From: Acinetobacter sp. N54.MGS-139
GTDB lineage: Bacteria > Pseudomonadota > Gammaproteobacteria > Burkholderiales > Burkholderiaceae_F
Direction: 5' to 3'
Assembly (NCBI GenBank): GCA_000980495.1
Contig: LARN01000016.1
Span: 1-41,340 of the forward strand
DNA: 41,340 nt
The notes below the pieces were generated by a model. The model made no database searches. It had not been told where the DNA came from and saw only the letters and a list, made by a program, of their open reading frames with translations. This document shows positions 1 to 9,828 of this stretch, piece after piece. Made by a program: the position numbers and the translations under genes. The stretch's first letter is position 1. Each line of letters starts with the position of its first letter.

Positions 1-52
1 GCCGATGATAGTGAGTTGTATTTCTTGCGAAAGTAGGTAGTCTCCGGGCTCT
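1..52 (+). rRNA. rrf: 5S ribosomal RNA, 3' end only
   Basis: The first ~50 bases match the 3' part of bacterial 5S rRNA as remembered from E. coli: the GCCGATG.TAGTG block, then TTGCGA-AAGTAGG, then the 3' acceptor-stem strand CTCCGGGC. The 5' part lies before the window, so the acceptor pairing cannot be checked and the exact 3' end is uncertain by a few bases. A strong terminator follows at once, as expected at the end of an rRNA operon. Confidence 0.85.
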
Positions 53-63
53 CCATAAAAGAC

Positions 64-107
64 AAACCTCTTGGACTTAACCGTTCAAGAGGTTTTGTTT
101 TTTCTGT
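64..107 (+). terminator. Rho-independent terminator of the rRNA operon
   Basis: A perfect 10-bp stem (AAACCTCTTG at 64-73, CAAGAGGTTT at 86-95) with a 12-nt loop is followed by a T-rich run to about 104. It sits right behind the 5S rRNA and no protein gene lies between. Confidence 0.85.
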
Positions 108-365
108 GACTTTTGCTAACTACGCCGCTTTTATGGTCGATCTCAACGACAAATAATAAGTAAAAACCCTTAATGAAGGCGGATGAACTAAAAATTTTCT
201 TATCAATAAAAATATTTATAATCAAATAGATAAAATCAGTCTAAAAATTAGGCTATTTTACTTATCACTAAAAACCCTAATAAACTTTATAAAGTATCGA
301 CGCAGAATTGAATTTAGCGTATCTTCTTATCCGCAAATTTACAAACTTATACAAAGGAGATACGA

Positions 366-2015
366 ATGGCTCAAGCCCCTGAGTTCAAATATGCACCGAT
401 GTTCCAAGTCGGGGAAGATACCACAGAGTATTATCACCTCACCTCCGAACATGTCTCTCTCGGTAATTTTGAAGGCAAAGAAATCCTGAAGGTTACGCCG
501 GAAGCATTGACGATGCTTATCGAACGCGCCTTTACGGACGTCAACTTTATGCTTCGCCGTTCTCATAACGAATGCGTAGCAAAGATCCTGAAAGATCCGG
601 AAGCTTCTGACAATGATAAATACGTTGCTTTGACAATGCTTCGCAACGCCGAAATCTCTGCCAAAGGCATTCTGCCGATTTGTCAGGATACCGGTACAGC
701 CATTATTCATGGTGAAAAGGGCCAGAGAGTCTGGACCGACTTCTCTGATGAAGAAGCTATCAGCCGCGGTGTATACAACACTTACACCAAGAACGCTCTC
801 CGTTATTCTCAGAACGCTCCCTTAACACTCTATAAAGAAGTCAATACTCGCTGCAACCTTCCTGCACAAATTGATATCGAAGCCACAGAAGGTGAAGAAT
901 ATCGCTTCCTTTGCGTTGTTAAGGGCGGCGGCTCTGCCAATAAGTCTTATCTCTTCCAGAAGACTAAGGCAATCCTGAACCCGAAAGCTTTAATCCCCTT
1001 CCTTTATGAACAGATCAAGGGCTTGGGAACTGCCGCTTGCCCGCCTTATCACATTGCAGTAGTCATCGGCGGAACCTCTGCTGAAAAGACTATGCTGACG
1101 GTAAAACTGGCTTCTACGAAGTACTACGACAATTTACCGACAACCGGTGATGAAACCGGACGCGCTTTCCGCGATGTAGAACTCGAAAACAAACTTCTTG
1201 AACTGGCCAACAACATCGGCTTGGGCGCACAGTTCGGCGGCAAGTATCTTGCTCACGACGTTCGCGTGATTCGTCTGCCTCGTCACGGCGCCAGCTGCCC
1301 GATCGGTATCGGCGTCAGCTGCTCTGCAGACAGAAACGTTAAGTGCAAGATCAACCGCGAAGGTCTGTGGATCGAAAAACTCGACGACAAACCTGCTGAA
1401 CTGATTCCAGAAGAATTCAGAAATATGGAAGAAGGCGAAACCGTTAAGATCGACCTGAACCAGCCGATGGAAAAGATCCGCGCTGAGCTGTCTAAACATC
1501 CGGTTTCTACACGTGTTTCTTTGACCGGCAAGATCATCGTTGCTCGTGACATCGCTCACGCTAAGCTTCAGGAACGTCTCGATAAGGGTGAACCGCTTCC
1601 GCAGTACATCAAAGACCATCCTGTCCTATACGCAGGTCCTGCTAAGACTCCGGAAGGCTACGCCTGCGGTTCTATGGGCCCGACAACTGCCAACCGTATG
1701 GACCTGTATGCCGATCCGTTCATGGCTGCCGGCGGCTCTCACGTCATGATCGCCAAAGGCAACCGTACAGACGTCGTTACCGAAGCCTGCAAGAAACACG
1801 GCGGCTTCTACCTCGGCACGATCGGCGGTGTTGCTGCCGACCTGTCCGCTGAGTCCATCCGCAGCATCAAGTGCATTGAGTATCCTGAGCTCGGTATGGA
1901 AGCTGTTTACGAAATTGACGTTGTTGACTTCCCTGCATTCATCCTGGTTGATGACAAGGGCAATGACTTCTTTAAACAGCTGAAGCCCCGTTTCCCTGTG
2001 AATCTTGAAGCTTAA
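366..2015 (+). CDS. fumA: Class I (iron-sulfur) fumarate hydratase
   Basis: 549-aa protein that interconverts fumarate and L-malate in the cytoplasm. It is the dimeric 4Fe-4S, oxygen-sensitive class (FumA/FumB type), with the N-terminal catalytic and C-terminal beta domains fused, and its length is typical of the family. Recognisable pieces are PICQDTGTA with the first cluster cysteine (~residue 106), GGGSANKS, a second cysteine in the AACPPYH stretch, [17 protein letters not shown], and the C-terminal [11 protein letters not shown] block. ATG 366 is preceded by AAGGAG at 355-360. The ~255 nt upstream are AT-rich and no promoter stands out. The gene is monocistronic, with terminators on both sides. 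Class I fumarase next to a fumarate- or acrylate-respiring gene set suits malate-to-fumarate flow in an anaerobe. fumA versus fumB cannot be told from sequence. Confidence 0.95.
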   Translation: MAQAPEFKYAPMFQVGEDTTEYYHLTSEHVSLGNFEGKEILKVTPEALTMLIERAFTDVNFMLRRSHNECVAKILKDPEASDNDKYVALTMLRNAEISAKGILPICQDTGTAIIHGEKGQRVWTDFSDEEAISRGVYNTYTKNALRYSQNAPLTLYKEVNTRCNLPAQIDIEATEGEEYRFLCVVKGGGSANKSYLFQKTKAILNPKALIPFLYEQIKGLGTAACPPYHIAVVIGGTSAEKTMLTVKLASTKYYDNLPTTGDETGRAFRDVELENKLLELANNIGLGAQFGGKYLAHDVRVIRLPRHGASCPIGIGVSCSADRNVKCKINREGLWIEKLDDKPAELIPEEFRNMEEGETVKIDLNQPMEKIRAELSKHPVSTRVSLTGKIIVARDIAHAKLQERLDKGEPLPQYIKDHPVLYAGPAKTPEGYACGSMGPTTANRMDLYADPFMAAGGSHVMIAKGNRTDVVTEACKKHGGFYLGTIGGVAADLSAESIRSIKCIEYPELGMEAVYEIDVVDFPAFILVDDKGNDFFKQLKPRFPVNLEA

Positions 2016-2036
2016 TACTTAACGCAGTAAGTTTGG

Positions 2037-2070
2037 AAAACCCGGTGTCAAGCATCGGGTTTTCTTTTTT
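2037..2070 (+). terminator. Rho-independent terminator of the fumarase gene
   Basis: An 11-bp stem with one G-T pair (AAAACCCGGTG at 2037-2047, CATCGGGTTTT at 2053-2063) and a 5-nt loop, followed by CTTTTTT. It lies 22 nt behind the fumarase stop codon. Confidence 0.85.
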
Positions 2071-2194
2071 CCGAGCGAAAATCCAATACACTACTACCCA
2101 TAAGAAATCGTCTCTTTCCTCAAAACTACATGAGAGAGACGGAGCTAAGAGTAAATAATTTTATGGGCCGCAGCCTGCGGTCCGGAGTCCCAGG

Positions 2195-3421
2195 ATGAAT
2201 TCGGTTTTCCTAGTTGTCATTGCAGCGATGATTCTCATCGTTGTACTTCTTCGTTTTAAAGTTCTTATCGGCCCCGCGATTCTGAGCGGCGGTCTATTAA
2301 TTTGGCTCTTTGAGTCAAGATCCTTCGAAAAGCTTTGGGTTGCTTTCACTGAGACATTAACAATGCAGCGAACTTGGGATTTGCTGCTTTGTTTGTACTT
2401 TGTGATGTGTCTTGAGGTTGAACTTCGCAAAAGCGGCTCCCTTCACGGTATGGTGGTGACGCTGAGAAATATCTTCTCCAGCAACAAAGTTACTTTGGCG
2501 TTTATGCCGGCGTTCTTGGGTCTTCTTCCTTCCTTGGGAGGAGCTCGATTTTCCGCTCCGATCGTACAGGAAGCTAGTGAAGGAATTGCCGTTGACGATG
2601 AACAAAAGAGTGCGATCAACCTTTGGTTCCGCCATATTTTCGAGTTTTCAAACCCCTTGATGCCGGGCGTCATTCTTGCCTGCGGTATCGCGAACGTTTC
2701 GATCGGAGATTTGATTGATCAGGTCGGCTGGGTCACCATTCTTTGCTTTGTTCTCGGCTGGATCTTTTTAATTGTTCCTTTAAAGATTACGGATCCGGAA
2801 AAGGCTACGAATACCCAGCATGATCGCACCATTGACTGGAAGAGTCTCATTCTGGCTTTCGGTCCGATCGTCACGAGCTTCCTTTTAATCGTTGCTTTTG
2901 ATGTTCAGGCAGCTTTAGCCATGGGCCTTGTAGTCGTGGCATTTATTCCGCTTTATTTCTGGTTCAAGCGTCCGATCTCCGTCAAGAGTGTTTTTACAGA
3001 AAGCCTGGATAAAAAATTATTTTTCAATGTCGTCTGTATTCTGTACTTCATCCAGCTTCTGACGGTAATCGGTACGTTGGATGAAATCGTCAACGTCTTT
3101 AATAATTCCGCGCTGCCTCAGGCAGTGATCATTGCCTGCCTTTCCTTTATTTTCGGAGTGATGACAGGCATGGGACAAGGCTATATTGCGATCGTGATGC
3201 CGATTGTAGCTCTTATGGCTCCGGGCAACATTGTTCTAGTCGGTATTGCAATGGTTTACGGTATGGCCGGACAGATGGTGACCCCGACGCATCTTTGTAT
3301 TTTGGTTACAGTGGAATACTTTAAGAGCCGTCTTTGGAAAACAATCGGTAAGTGCGGTGTGCTCTCACTGTTGATGATTTTAATTTTCTCAGCTTGGACA
3401 TATTGGCGTTATTACCTTTAG
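2195..3421 (+). CDS. DUF401 family integral membrane protein
   Basis: 408-aa very hydrophobic protein with about ten predicted membrane segments. It resembles the DUF401 (COG1906) family, whose members look like ion-transporter-type permeases but have no established substrate. Typical features are the GLLPSLGGARFSAPIV stretch (~residues 110-125), the FSNPLMPGVILA segment and the glycine-rich MTGMGQGYIAIVMP helix near the C-terminus; the two glycine/proline-rich re-entrant-like segments recall the broader IT superfamily. ATG 2195 follows GGAG at 2184-2187 with 7-nt spacing. Upstream, a 7-bp hairpin (2109-2115 / 2135-2141) lies in the leader, with unknown role. The helicase gene begins 66 nt downstream without a visible terminator. 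Family assignment is fairly sure; function is not known. Confidence 0.8.
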   Translation: MNSVFLVVIAAMILIVVLLRFKVLIGPAILSGGLLIWLFESRSFEKLWVAFTETLTMQRTWDLLLCLYFVMCLEVELRKSGSLHGMVVTLRNIFSSNKVTLAFMPAFLGLLPSLGGARFSAPIVQEASEGIAVDDEQKSAINLWFRHIFEFSNPLMPGVILACGIANVSIGDLIDQVGWVTILCFVLGWIFLIVPLKITDPEKATNTQHDRTIDWKSLILAFGPIVTSFLLIVAFDVQAALAMGLVVVAFIPLYFWFKRPISVKSVFTESLDKKLFFNVVCILYFIQLLTVIGTLDEIVNVFNNSALPQAVIIACLSFIFGVMTGMGQGYIAIVMPIVALMAPGNIVLVGIAMVYGMAGQMVTPTHLCILVTVEYFKSRLWKTIGKCGVLSLLMILIFSAWTYWRYYL

Positions 3422-3487
3422 CTTTCAGAGGTTAAACGAGGCCTTTTCTAATTTCATGGCTTTCGGTAAAAATCATAAAATGAGGTT

Positions 3488-6400
3488 ATGGACCTCAAAG
3501 AAGAATTAGATTCAACCGTTGCCATGAAGTTAGATAAGGACAATCTCGCCAAAATTCTTTCGCTTTGGCTTCACGTCGAAGCGTTAACGCCGTTTGACCT
3601 CGACAAGAATGATCTTATCGAACAGATGCCGGGGAGCTTGAATCAGCCCCGGTCCTCTCTTTTTACATGGGATAACGAAGATAAAACGCAGCGGGACAGT
3701 TTGGAAATCGAACTCCAGAAGCTTCCTAAAGAAGAAGACAGGACAGACTTTTTTCGGATGTTTACAGTTTGCATAGGTATCGTTAACCGCAATGAATTCA
3801 TTGACCGGGCAGAACACCTTCTGAGATCTAATCTGTTGGATATATCTCAAGACCTCTCAGACTTCAGCGCCGAAGAGCAAAGAACCGATGACCTCATCTG
3901 CTTAGGAGTCCTGCGCGCGAACCATTTCGGCAAAATCAGTATGGGTACGGTAGAGCCGTCCTATGCGTTGTGCGAACTGGTTAACCTGACAAATAAGCAG
4001 AAGGGTGCCGAGAGCTTTGAGTTCCTGACCGATGTAGCTCAGATTCTTCATACCTCGGCTGTTCGCCAGCTTTCGTTGGACTCGGAAACTACCGCCCAAA
4101 AAATCAGCGAAAAGGACCGACAGTTTTATGGAATGCTCATCCATAATCTGAACAAGAAGGAATTAAAGCCGGATGAAACAAGGGGATATAAACTCATTAA
4201 AGATTTGAATCCTCCTCAAAACTTTCTCAATCCCAGAAAAATAGATGAGCTTTGTAAGAACTGGCTGGAGAAAGCCGGTCTTGGTCCTTCTTACCGTATT
4301 TGGGTGGTCGTTAACTACTACGAGCGTCCGAAGCCCCTCTACTTCGATTTTATGAATTCTCCGTACATCGAATTTTTGGAGAAGATCAAAAAGCGTATTC
4401 AGACCGAGCCGCCTTCAAGAGTGCTGAGTCCGGTTTCCGAGAGATTCTTTTCCCTTGCCTACGACAACCCCGAGCGAACTGACCTTTTGGCAAATCCTAA
4501 GAAGTTTCTGGAGATGGCCAATCCGGAAAGGATGATTTTCGGGCGCTGGCCGAGTGATATAAAAAATTATCTTGTCCCTTGTCAGCAGGTCGCTCTTTCA
4601 ACCATGATTTGGGCGCCTCCTGTAGATCCTATCATTTCTGTAAACGGGCCCCCTGGAACCGGAAAAACGATGCTCTTAAAGGAGCTGCTCACCGAGATTG
4701 TGATTAATCGGGCTGCAGTGCTCGCTAACATAGAAGATATCGGAACGGCACCTTTATTTGAAGTCAAGGCCGGCTGGAAAGGGGAGCAGGTTCCTGTCCT
4801 TCTCAAAGAATACGTGGAGGACTACCCAATTATCGTTGCTTCGAATAATAATAATGCGGTGGAAAATATCACGAAGGAACTTCCGTTCGACTATGGATTC
4901 GAAGAGCCGTTCGATTACTTCTCTGGCCTTGCCAATAAGTTAAATAGAAGTAAAGAGGCTTGGGGACTGATTTCCGCACCGCTGGGAAAAGCAGAAAATT
5001 GGACGCGCCTTTGGAAGACGCTTTTCAGTAATCACAAAACGCCCAAAGGGCCGATCCCTTACTTTCAGCATGTCTTAGAAGAAGAGATTCGAAAGGAAGG
5101 CGGCATTGCCGAAATTCGAGCCAATTGGAAAAAGGAGACGCTGCGTTTCAAGGAACTTTATTGTGAGGTTCATGAGCGCATCACGTCAAAAATGCCTGAC
5201 TACAAGGCCGATATAAAGAAGTTTGCACAAACTTATGAAGAAAAGCCTGTCACAGCCCGTTCTTTCAGGGAGTCAGTGCTTCGTGCTTTCGGTTCCAAGA
5301 AAGGAGAATTTGAAGAAAATCCTTTTGATTTTTCCGGAAGCTCAAAGGAGAAAAATCACGGGAGGCGTCTTTATACAGACGAGGAACTGGACAGAGCAAG
5401 AACGCTCTTGTTCCTTTCTGCTTTGAAGCTGCATCGTTTGGCGGTTTTAGCCAAGAAAAAGGATTTTATCGACGGTATCCGTGGTTCGATTACCGCCAAT
5501 ATGTACGACTTGGTTTCTCCGCATCGATTGCCCTTCCTGGGAACGCTGTCTTTTCTGATACCGATTATTTCGACGACGTTTGCTTCGGCGGCATTTAGAT
5601 TTAATAATTTTCTTTCATCTTCACTGCCTTGGGTCATTGTGGACGAGGCATCTCAAGCTACCCCTCAGTCCGCATTGCTGCTCATGCAGAAAGCCAAGCG
5701 ATTTTTGGTGGTAGGAGATCCTTTACAGCTGACGCCGGTTGTGACTTTGCCGGAATCTCTTTCTGAACTTCTTTGCGGAAAAGACGAGCTTCTGAGGAAA
5801 TGGTCACCGCACCTACATAGTCTTCAGCAGCTCGCGGACGGTGCCAATCCTTTCGGTGCATTTGTCGGACCTGAAGAACATAAAATTTGGTCCGGGCTGC
5901 CTTTGAGACTCCAAAGAAGAAGTTATCCTCCGATGTTCAATATCTGCAATCGAATTGCGTATTCCGGACAGATGGTGCTGCCCCCGGAGATGAAAGTAAA
6001 TAAGACACCGGAAAGATTTATCGAGAGCTATTGGGTGGATGTTGTTCCGCCAAGACCGAGCCTCTCCAACTGTGTCTCCGAAGAGGTTGATGCGGCTGAG
6101 GACGTGCTTAATCATATCGACGCGCAAGTTGCCATGAAACATCTTCAGGGCGAAGTTTTTGAAAAGAAATCCGTCCTGATTTGCACGCCGTTCCGCACTG
6201 CTGCGGCAACGCTTCGAAAGAGAATTAAGAAGACGGGCAATTGGCTTGAAGTTGAACGCATCGGGACAGTACATACGCTTCAGGGGCGCCAAAGCGATAT
6301 TGTGATTGTAGTTTTAGGTTCAAAGACGAATAAGGATGGGTTCGGAGCAAGAAATTGGGCGACATCTACGCCTAACTTACTCAACGTCGCTGTCAGCCGA

Positions 6401-6517
6401 GCAAAAGAAACCGTGATTTTTATCGGAAATTACGAAGACTGGAAAGAACACAATTACGTTCCGACGATCATGGCAGAGTTAGAAGATTACGGCAAAGGAC
6501 GCCTTAAGCTAGCATAA
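3488..6517 (+). CDS. Large superfamily 1 (Upf1/Dna2-like, COG1112) helicase
   Basis: 1009-aa protein with a complete SF1 helicase core. Walker A GPPGTGKT is at residues 387-394, motif II VDEASQ at 718-723 (D719, E720), motif III GDPLQLTP at 743-750, and motif VI NVAVSRAKE at 966-974 with the arginine finger R971. The ~380 residues before Walker A and the ~320-residue insert between motifs I and II have no domain I can name; the insert is charged and partly helical. The DEAS form of motif II and VSRA motif VI place it with Upf1/Dna2-type 5'-3' helicases, not UvrD/Rep. No nuclease motif is evident. GAGG lies only 2 nt before ATG 3488, so initiation may be weak; the next ATG (3524) has no better site. 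rarD follows after 29 nt. Role unknown: repair, RNA metabolism or defence are all possible. Confidence 0.8.
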   Translation: MDLKEELDSTVAMKLDKDNLAKILSLWLHVEALTPFDLDKNDLIEQMPGSLNQPRSSLFTWDNEDKTQRDSLEIELQKLPKEEDRTDFFRMFTVCIGIVNRNEFIDRAEHLLRSNLLDISQDLSDFSAEEQRTDDLICLGVLRANHFGKISMGTVEPSYALCELVNLTNKQKGAESFEFLTDVAQILHTSAVRQLSLDSETTAQKISEKDRQFYGMLIHNLNKKELKPDETRGYKLIKDLNPPQNFLNPRKIDELCKNWLEKAGLGPSYRIWVVVNYYERPKPLYFDFMNSPYIEFLEKIKKRIQTEPPSRVLSPVSERFFSLAYDNPERTDLLANPKKFLEMANPERMIFGRWPSDIKNYLVPCQQVALSTMIWAPPVDPIISVNGPPGTGKTMLLKELLTEIVINRAAVLANIEDIGTAPLFEVKAGWKGEQVPVLLKEYVEDYPIIVASNNNNAVENITKELPFDYGFEEPFDYFSGLANKLNRSKEAWGLISAPLGKAENWTRLWKTLFSNHKTPKGPIPYFQHVLEEEIRKEGGIAEIRANWKKETLRFKELYCEVHERITSKMPDYKADIKKFAQTYEEKPVTARSFRESVLRAFGSKKGEFEENPFDFSGSSKEKNHGRRLYTDEELDRARTLLFLSALKLHRLAVLAKKKDFIDGIRGSITANMYDLVSPHRLPFLGTLSFLIPIISTTFASAAFRFNNFLSSSLPWVIVDEASQATPQSALLLMQKAKRFLVVGDPLQLTPVVTLPESLSELLCGKDELLRKWSPHLHSLQQLADGANPFGAFVGPEEHKIWSGLPLRLQRRSYPPMFNICNRIAYSGQMVLPPEMKVNKTPERFIESYWVDVVPPRPSLSNCVSEEVDAAEDVLNHIDAQVAMKHLQGEVFEKKSVLICTPFRTAAATLRKRIKKTGNWLEVERIGTVHTLQGRQSDIVIVVLGSKTNKDGFGARNWATSTPNLLNVAVSRAKETVIFIGNYEDWKEHNYVPTIMAELEDYGKGRLKLA

Positions 6518-6546
6518 TTCGGAAAGTAAAAACTAAAAGGATTTTT

Positions 6547-7434
6547 ATGAATAAAGGCGTGATTTCCGTTTTAGTTGCATATTTGATTTGGGGGCTTTAT
6601 CCGTTTTACTTTCATGCGATGCAGCATGTTGCGCCTGCGGAGATTGTGATTCATCGTGTACTTTGGACGTTTGCGCTCCTGGCTGTTTATTTATTTTGCT
6701 CAAGGCGCTGGCGATGGATACAGAAGGCGGTGACGGACAAACGAACGGTCGCAGTATTTTTAGTGTCCTCGGCGCTCATCACTGCTAACTGGTCAACCTA
6801 TACCTATGCGATTGTTACGAACCAGACGCTGGAGGCTTCGCTCGGATACTTTATGAATCCGCTGGTCTCGGTGCTTCTGGGAACGGTATTTTTAAAAGAG
6901 AAACTGAATAAGGCTCAGACGCTTGCAATTCTTTTTGCTTGTGCAGGCGTGATGTGGGTGACGTTTAAACAAGGAGAATTTCCGGCTCTTGGCCTTACGC
7001 TGGCATTAAGTTTCGGGTTTTACGGTCTGGTACGCAAAATGGCGCCTCTCGGCAGCCTTGAGGGACTGACGCTGGAAACAGCTTTTGCCTTCCCCGTCGC
7101 ACTGTTGGCGACATTTTATTTTGCGGGACAAGGAGACTTGACCTTCGTTAACGGAACCTGCTGGGATAAGTTCTGGCTGATTATGGCCGGACCGATAACC
7201 ACGATCCCGCTGATCTTGTTTGCCTATGGCTTAAAGCAGGTGCCTTATTCGACCGTAGGCTTTATTCAATATCTGAGCCCAACGATGGTGTTTTTCATCG
7301 GATTATTCTTTTTCGGCGAAGAATTGCAAGTTGACCGCCTAATTGGATTTATCCTTATATGGGCCGGCGTGCTAATTTTTGTCGGCGAGAATTTTTTCCG
7401 CAGCCGCCCGGGATATCGTTCTGAACTCAACTAA
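6547..7434 (+). CDS. rarD: RarD-type EamA family transporter
   Basis: 295-aa inner-membrane protein with ten predicted membrane segments in two EamA (DMT superfamily) halves. The start, with AYLIWGLYPFYFHAM and then EIVIHRVLWT, is typical of the RarD/YojE subgroup; RarD was first linked to chloramphenicol sensitivity, but the transported substrate is not established. The family QYLSPTMVF segment is present in the last third. ATG 6547 follows AAAAGG at 6536-6541. The MarC-like gene begins 8 nt after the stop, so the two are probably cotranscribed. Length equals the usual ~295 aa. Confidence 0.88.
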   Translation: MNKGVISVLVAYLIWGLYPFYFHAMQHVAPAEIVIHRVLWTFALLAVYLFCSRRWRWIQKAVTDKRTVAVFLVSSALITANWSTYTYAIVTNQTLEASLGYFMNPLVSVLLGTVFLKEKLNKAQTLAILFACAGVMWVTFKQGEFPALGLTLALSFGFYGLVRKMAPLGSLEGLTLETAFAFPVALLATFYFAGQGDLTFVNGTCWDKFWLIMAGPITTIPLILFAYGLKQVPYSTVGFIQYLSPTMVFFIGLFFFGEELQVDRLIGFILIWAGVLIFVGENFFRSRPGYRSELN

Positions 7435-7442
7435 TTGTCAAA

Positions 7443-8063
7443 ATGACTCTTTCTGACTGCTTTGCGCTTTTTGTGAAGTTCTTCTTCCTGCTGACACCGC
7501 CTTTTGTGATGTCGGCTTTCCTGTCGGTGACTAAAGACAACACGATTCAAGAAAGAAACACGCTGGCGATCTGGATCACATTGTGGATTCTGATTATCAG
7601 CGGTGTGCTTCTCTTCTTCGGCGGATTCATTTTTAAGATTTTCGGAATCACGCTGGACGCATTTCGAATCGGTACGGGCGCGCTGCTGTTTCTAACAGCT
7701 GTTTCGCTGGTCAGAGGAGACTCCATTCGCGTTCCGTCCGGAGACTCCGTCCAGTCTTTAGCGGTTGTGCCGATGGCAATTCCCATTACGCTGGGACCGG
7801 CCTCTATCGGTGTACTGATGGTGTACGGCGGCGAAATTAAAACCGGTTTGGGATTCTTCCTGGCTTATCTTTCCATCAGTGCAGCCGTGATTTGCGTCGG
7901 TGCGCTGCTGCTGGTTTCAAATTACATTCAGAAAGCCATCGGAAAGAACGGATTGGTGGTCCTGAGCAAACTTACCGGCTTGATTCTGGCGGCGTTGTCA
8001 GCCCAAATGATTTTTGAAGGTGCGGATGCCTTCTTGCTGCAAACATTAGAGAAACTGAAGTAG
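7443..8063 (+). CDS. MarC family (UPF0056) membrane protein
   Basis: 206-aa integral membrane protein with six predicted helices. The VVPMAIPITLGPASI signature near residue 110 and the GTGALLFLTAVSLVRG stretch are characteristic of the MarC/UPF0056 family. The MarC name is historical (mar locus); a role in antibiotic resistance has not been supported and no substrate is known. The gene begins 8 nt after rarD with little Shine-Dalgarno, which suggests translational coupling. It ends in front of a bidirectional hairpin shared with the converging operon. Confidence 0.85.
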   Translation: MTLSDCFALFVKFFFLLTPPFVMSAFLSVTKDNTIQERNTLAIWITLWILIISGVLLFFGGFIFKIFGITLDAFRIGTGALLFLTAVSLVRGDSIRVPSGDSVQSLAVVPMAIPITLGPASIGVLMVYGGEIKTGLGFFLAYLSISAAVICVGALLLVSNYIQKAIGKNGLVVLSKLTGLILAALSAQMIFEGADAFLLQTLEKLK

Positions 8064-8125
8064 AGAGCGGAAAGAGGTAAGGCCTGATGTTCCGTATATC
8101 TCGGCGCTTTCCTATTCTCTTCAAA

Positions 8126-8165
8126 TAGAAAAACGGTCGTGTTTCAATCAGGAACACGACCGTTT
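8126..8165 (-). terminator. Terminator of the oxidoreductase operon, possibly bidirectional
   Basis: A perfect 13-bp stem (8131-8143 with 8153-8165) and a 9-nt loop. Read on the minus strand it is followed by TTTTTCTATTT, so it fits the end of the minus-strand operon, which stops at 8188. On the plus strand the T-run is absent, but the strong stem may still slow transcription coming from the marC side. Confidence 0.8.
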
Positions 8166-8187
8166 GGTCTAACTCAAAATTGAGATA

Positions 8188-9816
8188 TTAGATGGATTCA
8201 GCTTCCATCTTGATTGCACCGCAGGGGCATTCGCTGGAGCAAACACCGCAGCCCTTGCAGTAGTCGTAATTGAAGATGTAGGGGACCTTGTCGTCTCCGG
8301 TCTTAATCACGGCGTTGTCAGGGCATACACCGTAGCAGTTGTCGCACTGCAGGCAGTTGCCGCAGGACATGCAGCGGCGAGCTTCAAACAAAGCGTTTTC
8401 TTCAGTTAAGCCGTGCTGAACTTCGTCGAAAGTGCTCTGGCGACGAACGAGGTCGAGCATGGGACGAACGGTTTTAGGCGCGTCGGAGTAGTACCAGGTA
8501 TTGAGGCTTTCGAAGGTAGCAATTTCTTTCTTCGGATGATCAACCGGTTCTTGGCCTTTCAGGTAGCAGTCGATGCCGTAAGCCGCTTTATAACCGTGGC
8601 CGATGGCAACGGTAACGTTTCTGTCTCCCGGAACCATGTCGCCGCCGGCGTAGATGCCGGGGACACCGGTTCTCATGAAGCGGTCAACTTTAACGACGCC
8701 TTTTTCGATATCGAGTCCGGGAATCTTGTCGATCAGGCTCTGGTCGACGTTTTGTCCAAGGGCCAGAACAACGGTATCAGCCTCGACGGTTTCGAATTCG
8801 CCGGTGGGCTGAGGATTGCCGTTTTCATCGAGTTTCATTTTCTCGATGCGGATTTCCTTCGGATTTTCTGCTTCCGTAATGGTAGAGAGCCATTTTACGG
8901 AAACGCCTTCCTGCAGGGCTTCTTCAACTTCGAAGTCATGAGCGGGCATCTTTTCGCGGGTACGGCGGTAGATGATCAGAGGTTCAGCACCCATACGTTT
9001 CGCGGAGCGGGCAACGTCGATGGCTGTGTTGCCTCCGCCGTAAACCACAACTTTACGGCCGAGCAGAGGCTCTTCTTCACCTTCCATGGAGCGGAGAACG
9101 GAAACAGCGTCAAGCATGTGTTTGGCGTCTCCGCCCGGGATATAGGCGTTCTTGGCCATTCCGGCGCCGACTGCGAGGAAGACGGCATCATATCCGTTTG
9201 TATTCTTTTCTTCTTCGATGTCTTTGACGGTTGTATTCAGTTCGAGTTTGACGCCGAGATCAAGGATTCGTGCGATTTCCTGATCCAGTACACGGCGGGG
9301 GAGACGGTATTTTGGGATACCGTAGCGCATCATGCCGCCGGCTTCCGGGCTGCCTTCTTTGATCGTGACATCGTGGCCTTTGAGGGCGAGCTGATAAGCC
9401 GCGGACAGGCCGGCAGGACCTGAACCCACGATCAGGACTTGCTTGCCTGTCTTCTGTTCGGGCCTCTGGAATTTATAACCGTTTTCCAGAGCGTTATCCC
9501 CGAGGAAGCGTTCGACGGAGTTAATGCCGACAGAGGCATCGAGTTTGCCGCGGTTGCAGGCGCCTTCACAAGTGTGATAACAAACACGTCCCATGCAGGA
9601 GGGAAGCGGATTGCGCCTGGTTAAATGACGCCAGGCTTTTTCATAGTTGCCGCTTTCGGCATAGAACAACCAACCCTGAATATCTTCACCGGCAGGGCAC
9701 TGATGGTTGCAGGGAGGAAGCTTGTGGACATAAGTCGGTCGAAGCGTTCTCCACGAGCCGGTACGGTTTTCCAAGGATGTACCGACATCTAATGTGATAG
9801 CAAAAGGTTTTTTCAT
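8188..9816 (-). CDS. FAD/NAD(P)-dependent oxidoreductase with N- and C-terminal Fe-S domains (electron-transfer subunit)
   Basis: 542-aa cytoplasmic protein. The N-terminal part holds a DPYD/GltD-type 4Fe-4S domain (PPCNHQCPAGEDIQGW, then CMGRVCYHTCEGACNRG). The middle is a GltD-like flavoprotein with an FAD motif GSGPAGLSAAYQ (~130-142) and an NAD(P)-binding GGGNTAIDVARSA (~260-272). The C-terminus carries a bacterial two-cluster ferredoxin domain (CMSCGNCLQCDNCYGVCP and CKGCGVCSSECPCGAIK). It is last in the operon, 12 nt after the beta-subunit gene, and seems to fuse the delta (PorD/PadF) ferredoxin to a PadH-like NAD(P) reductase. Inferred role: passing electrons from the 2-oxoacid oxidoreductase to NAD(P)+. 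A glutamate synthase small chain is excluded by context and by the ferredoxin tail. Confidence 0.88.
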   Translation of the reverse strand: MKKPFAITLDVGTSLENRTGSWRTLRPTYVHKLPPCNHQCPAGEDIQGWLFYAESGNYEKAWRHLTRRNPLPSCMGRVCYHTCEGACNRGKLDASVGINSVERFLGDNALENGYKFQRPEQKTGKQVLIVGSGPAGLSAAYQLALKGHDVTIKEGSPEAGGMMRYGIPKYRLPRRVLDQEIARILDLGVKLELNTTVKDIEEEKNTNGYDAVFLAVGAGMAKNAYIPGGDAKHMLDAVSVLRSMEGEEEPLLGRKVVVYGGGNTAIDVARSAKRMGAEPLIIYRRTREKMPAHDFEVEEALQEGVSVKWLSTITEAENPKEIRIEKMKLDENGNPQPTGEFETVEADTVVLALGQNVDQSLIDKIPGLDIEKGVVKVDRFMRTGVPGIYAGGDMVPGDRNVTVAIGHGYKAAYGIDCYLKGQEPVDHPKKEIATFESLNTWYYSDAPKTVRPMLDLVRRQSTFDEVQHGLTEENALFEARRCMSCGNCLQCDNCYGVCPDNAVIKTGDDKVPYIFNYDYCKGCGVCSSECPCGAIKMEAESI

Positions 9817-9828
9817 GGGATTTAATCC

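Noticed and set aside
8413..9423. 336-codon plus-strand open frame
   Set aside because: It runs antisense to the clearly recognised FAD/Fe-S oxidoreductase, has no ribosome site, and its amino acid content is an antisense shadow (Phe/Asp/Gly-rich without motifs).
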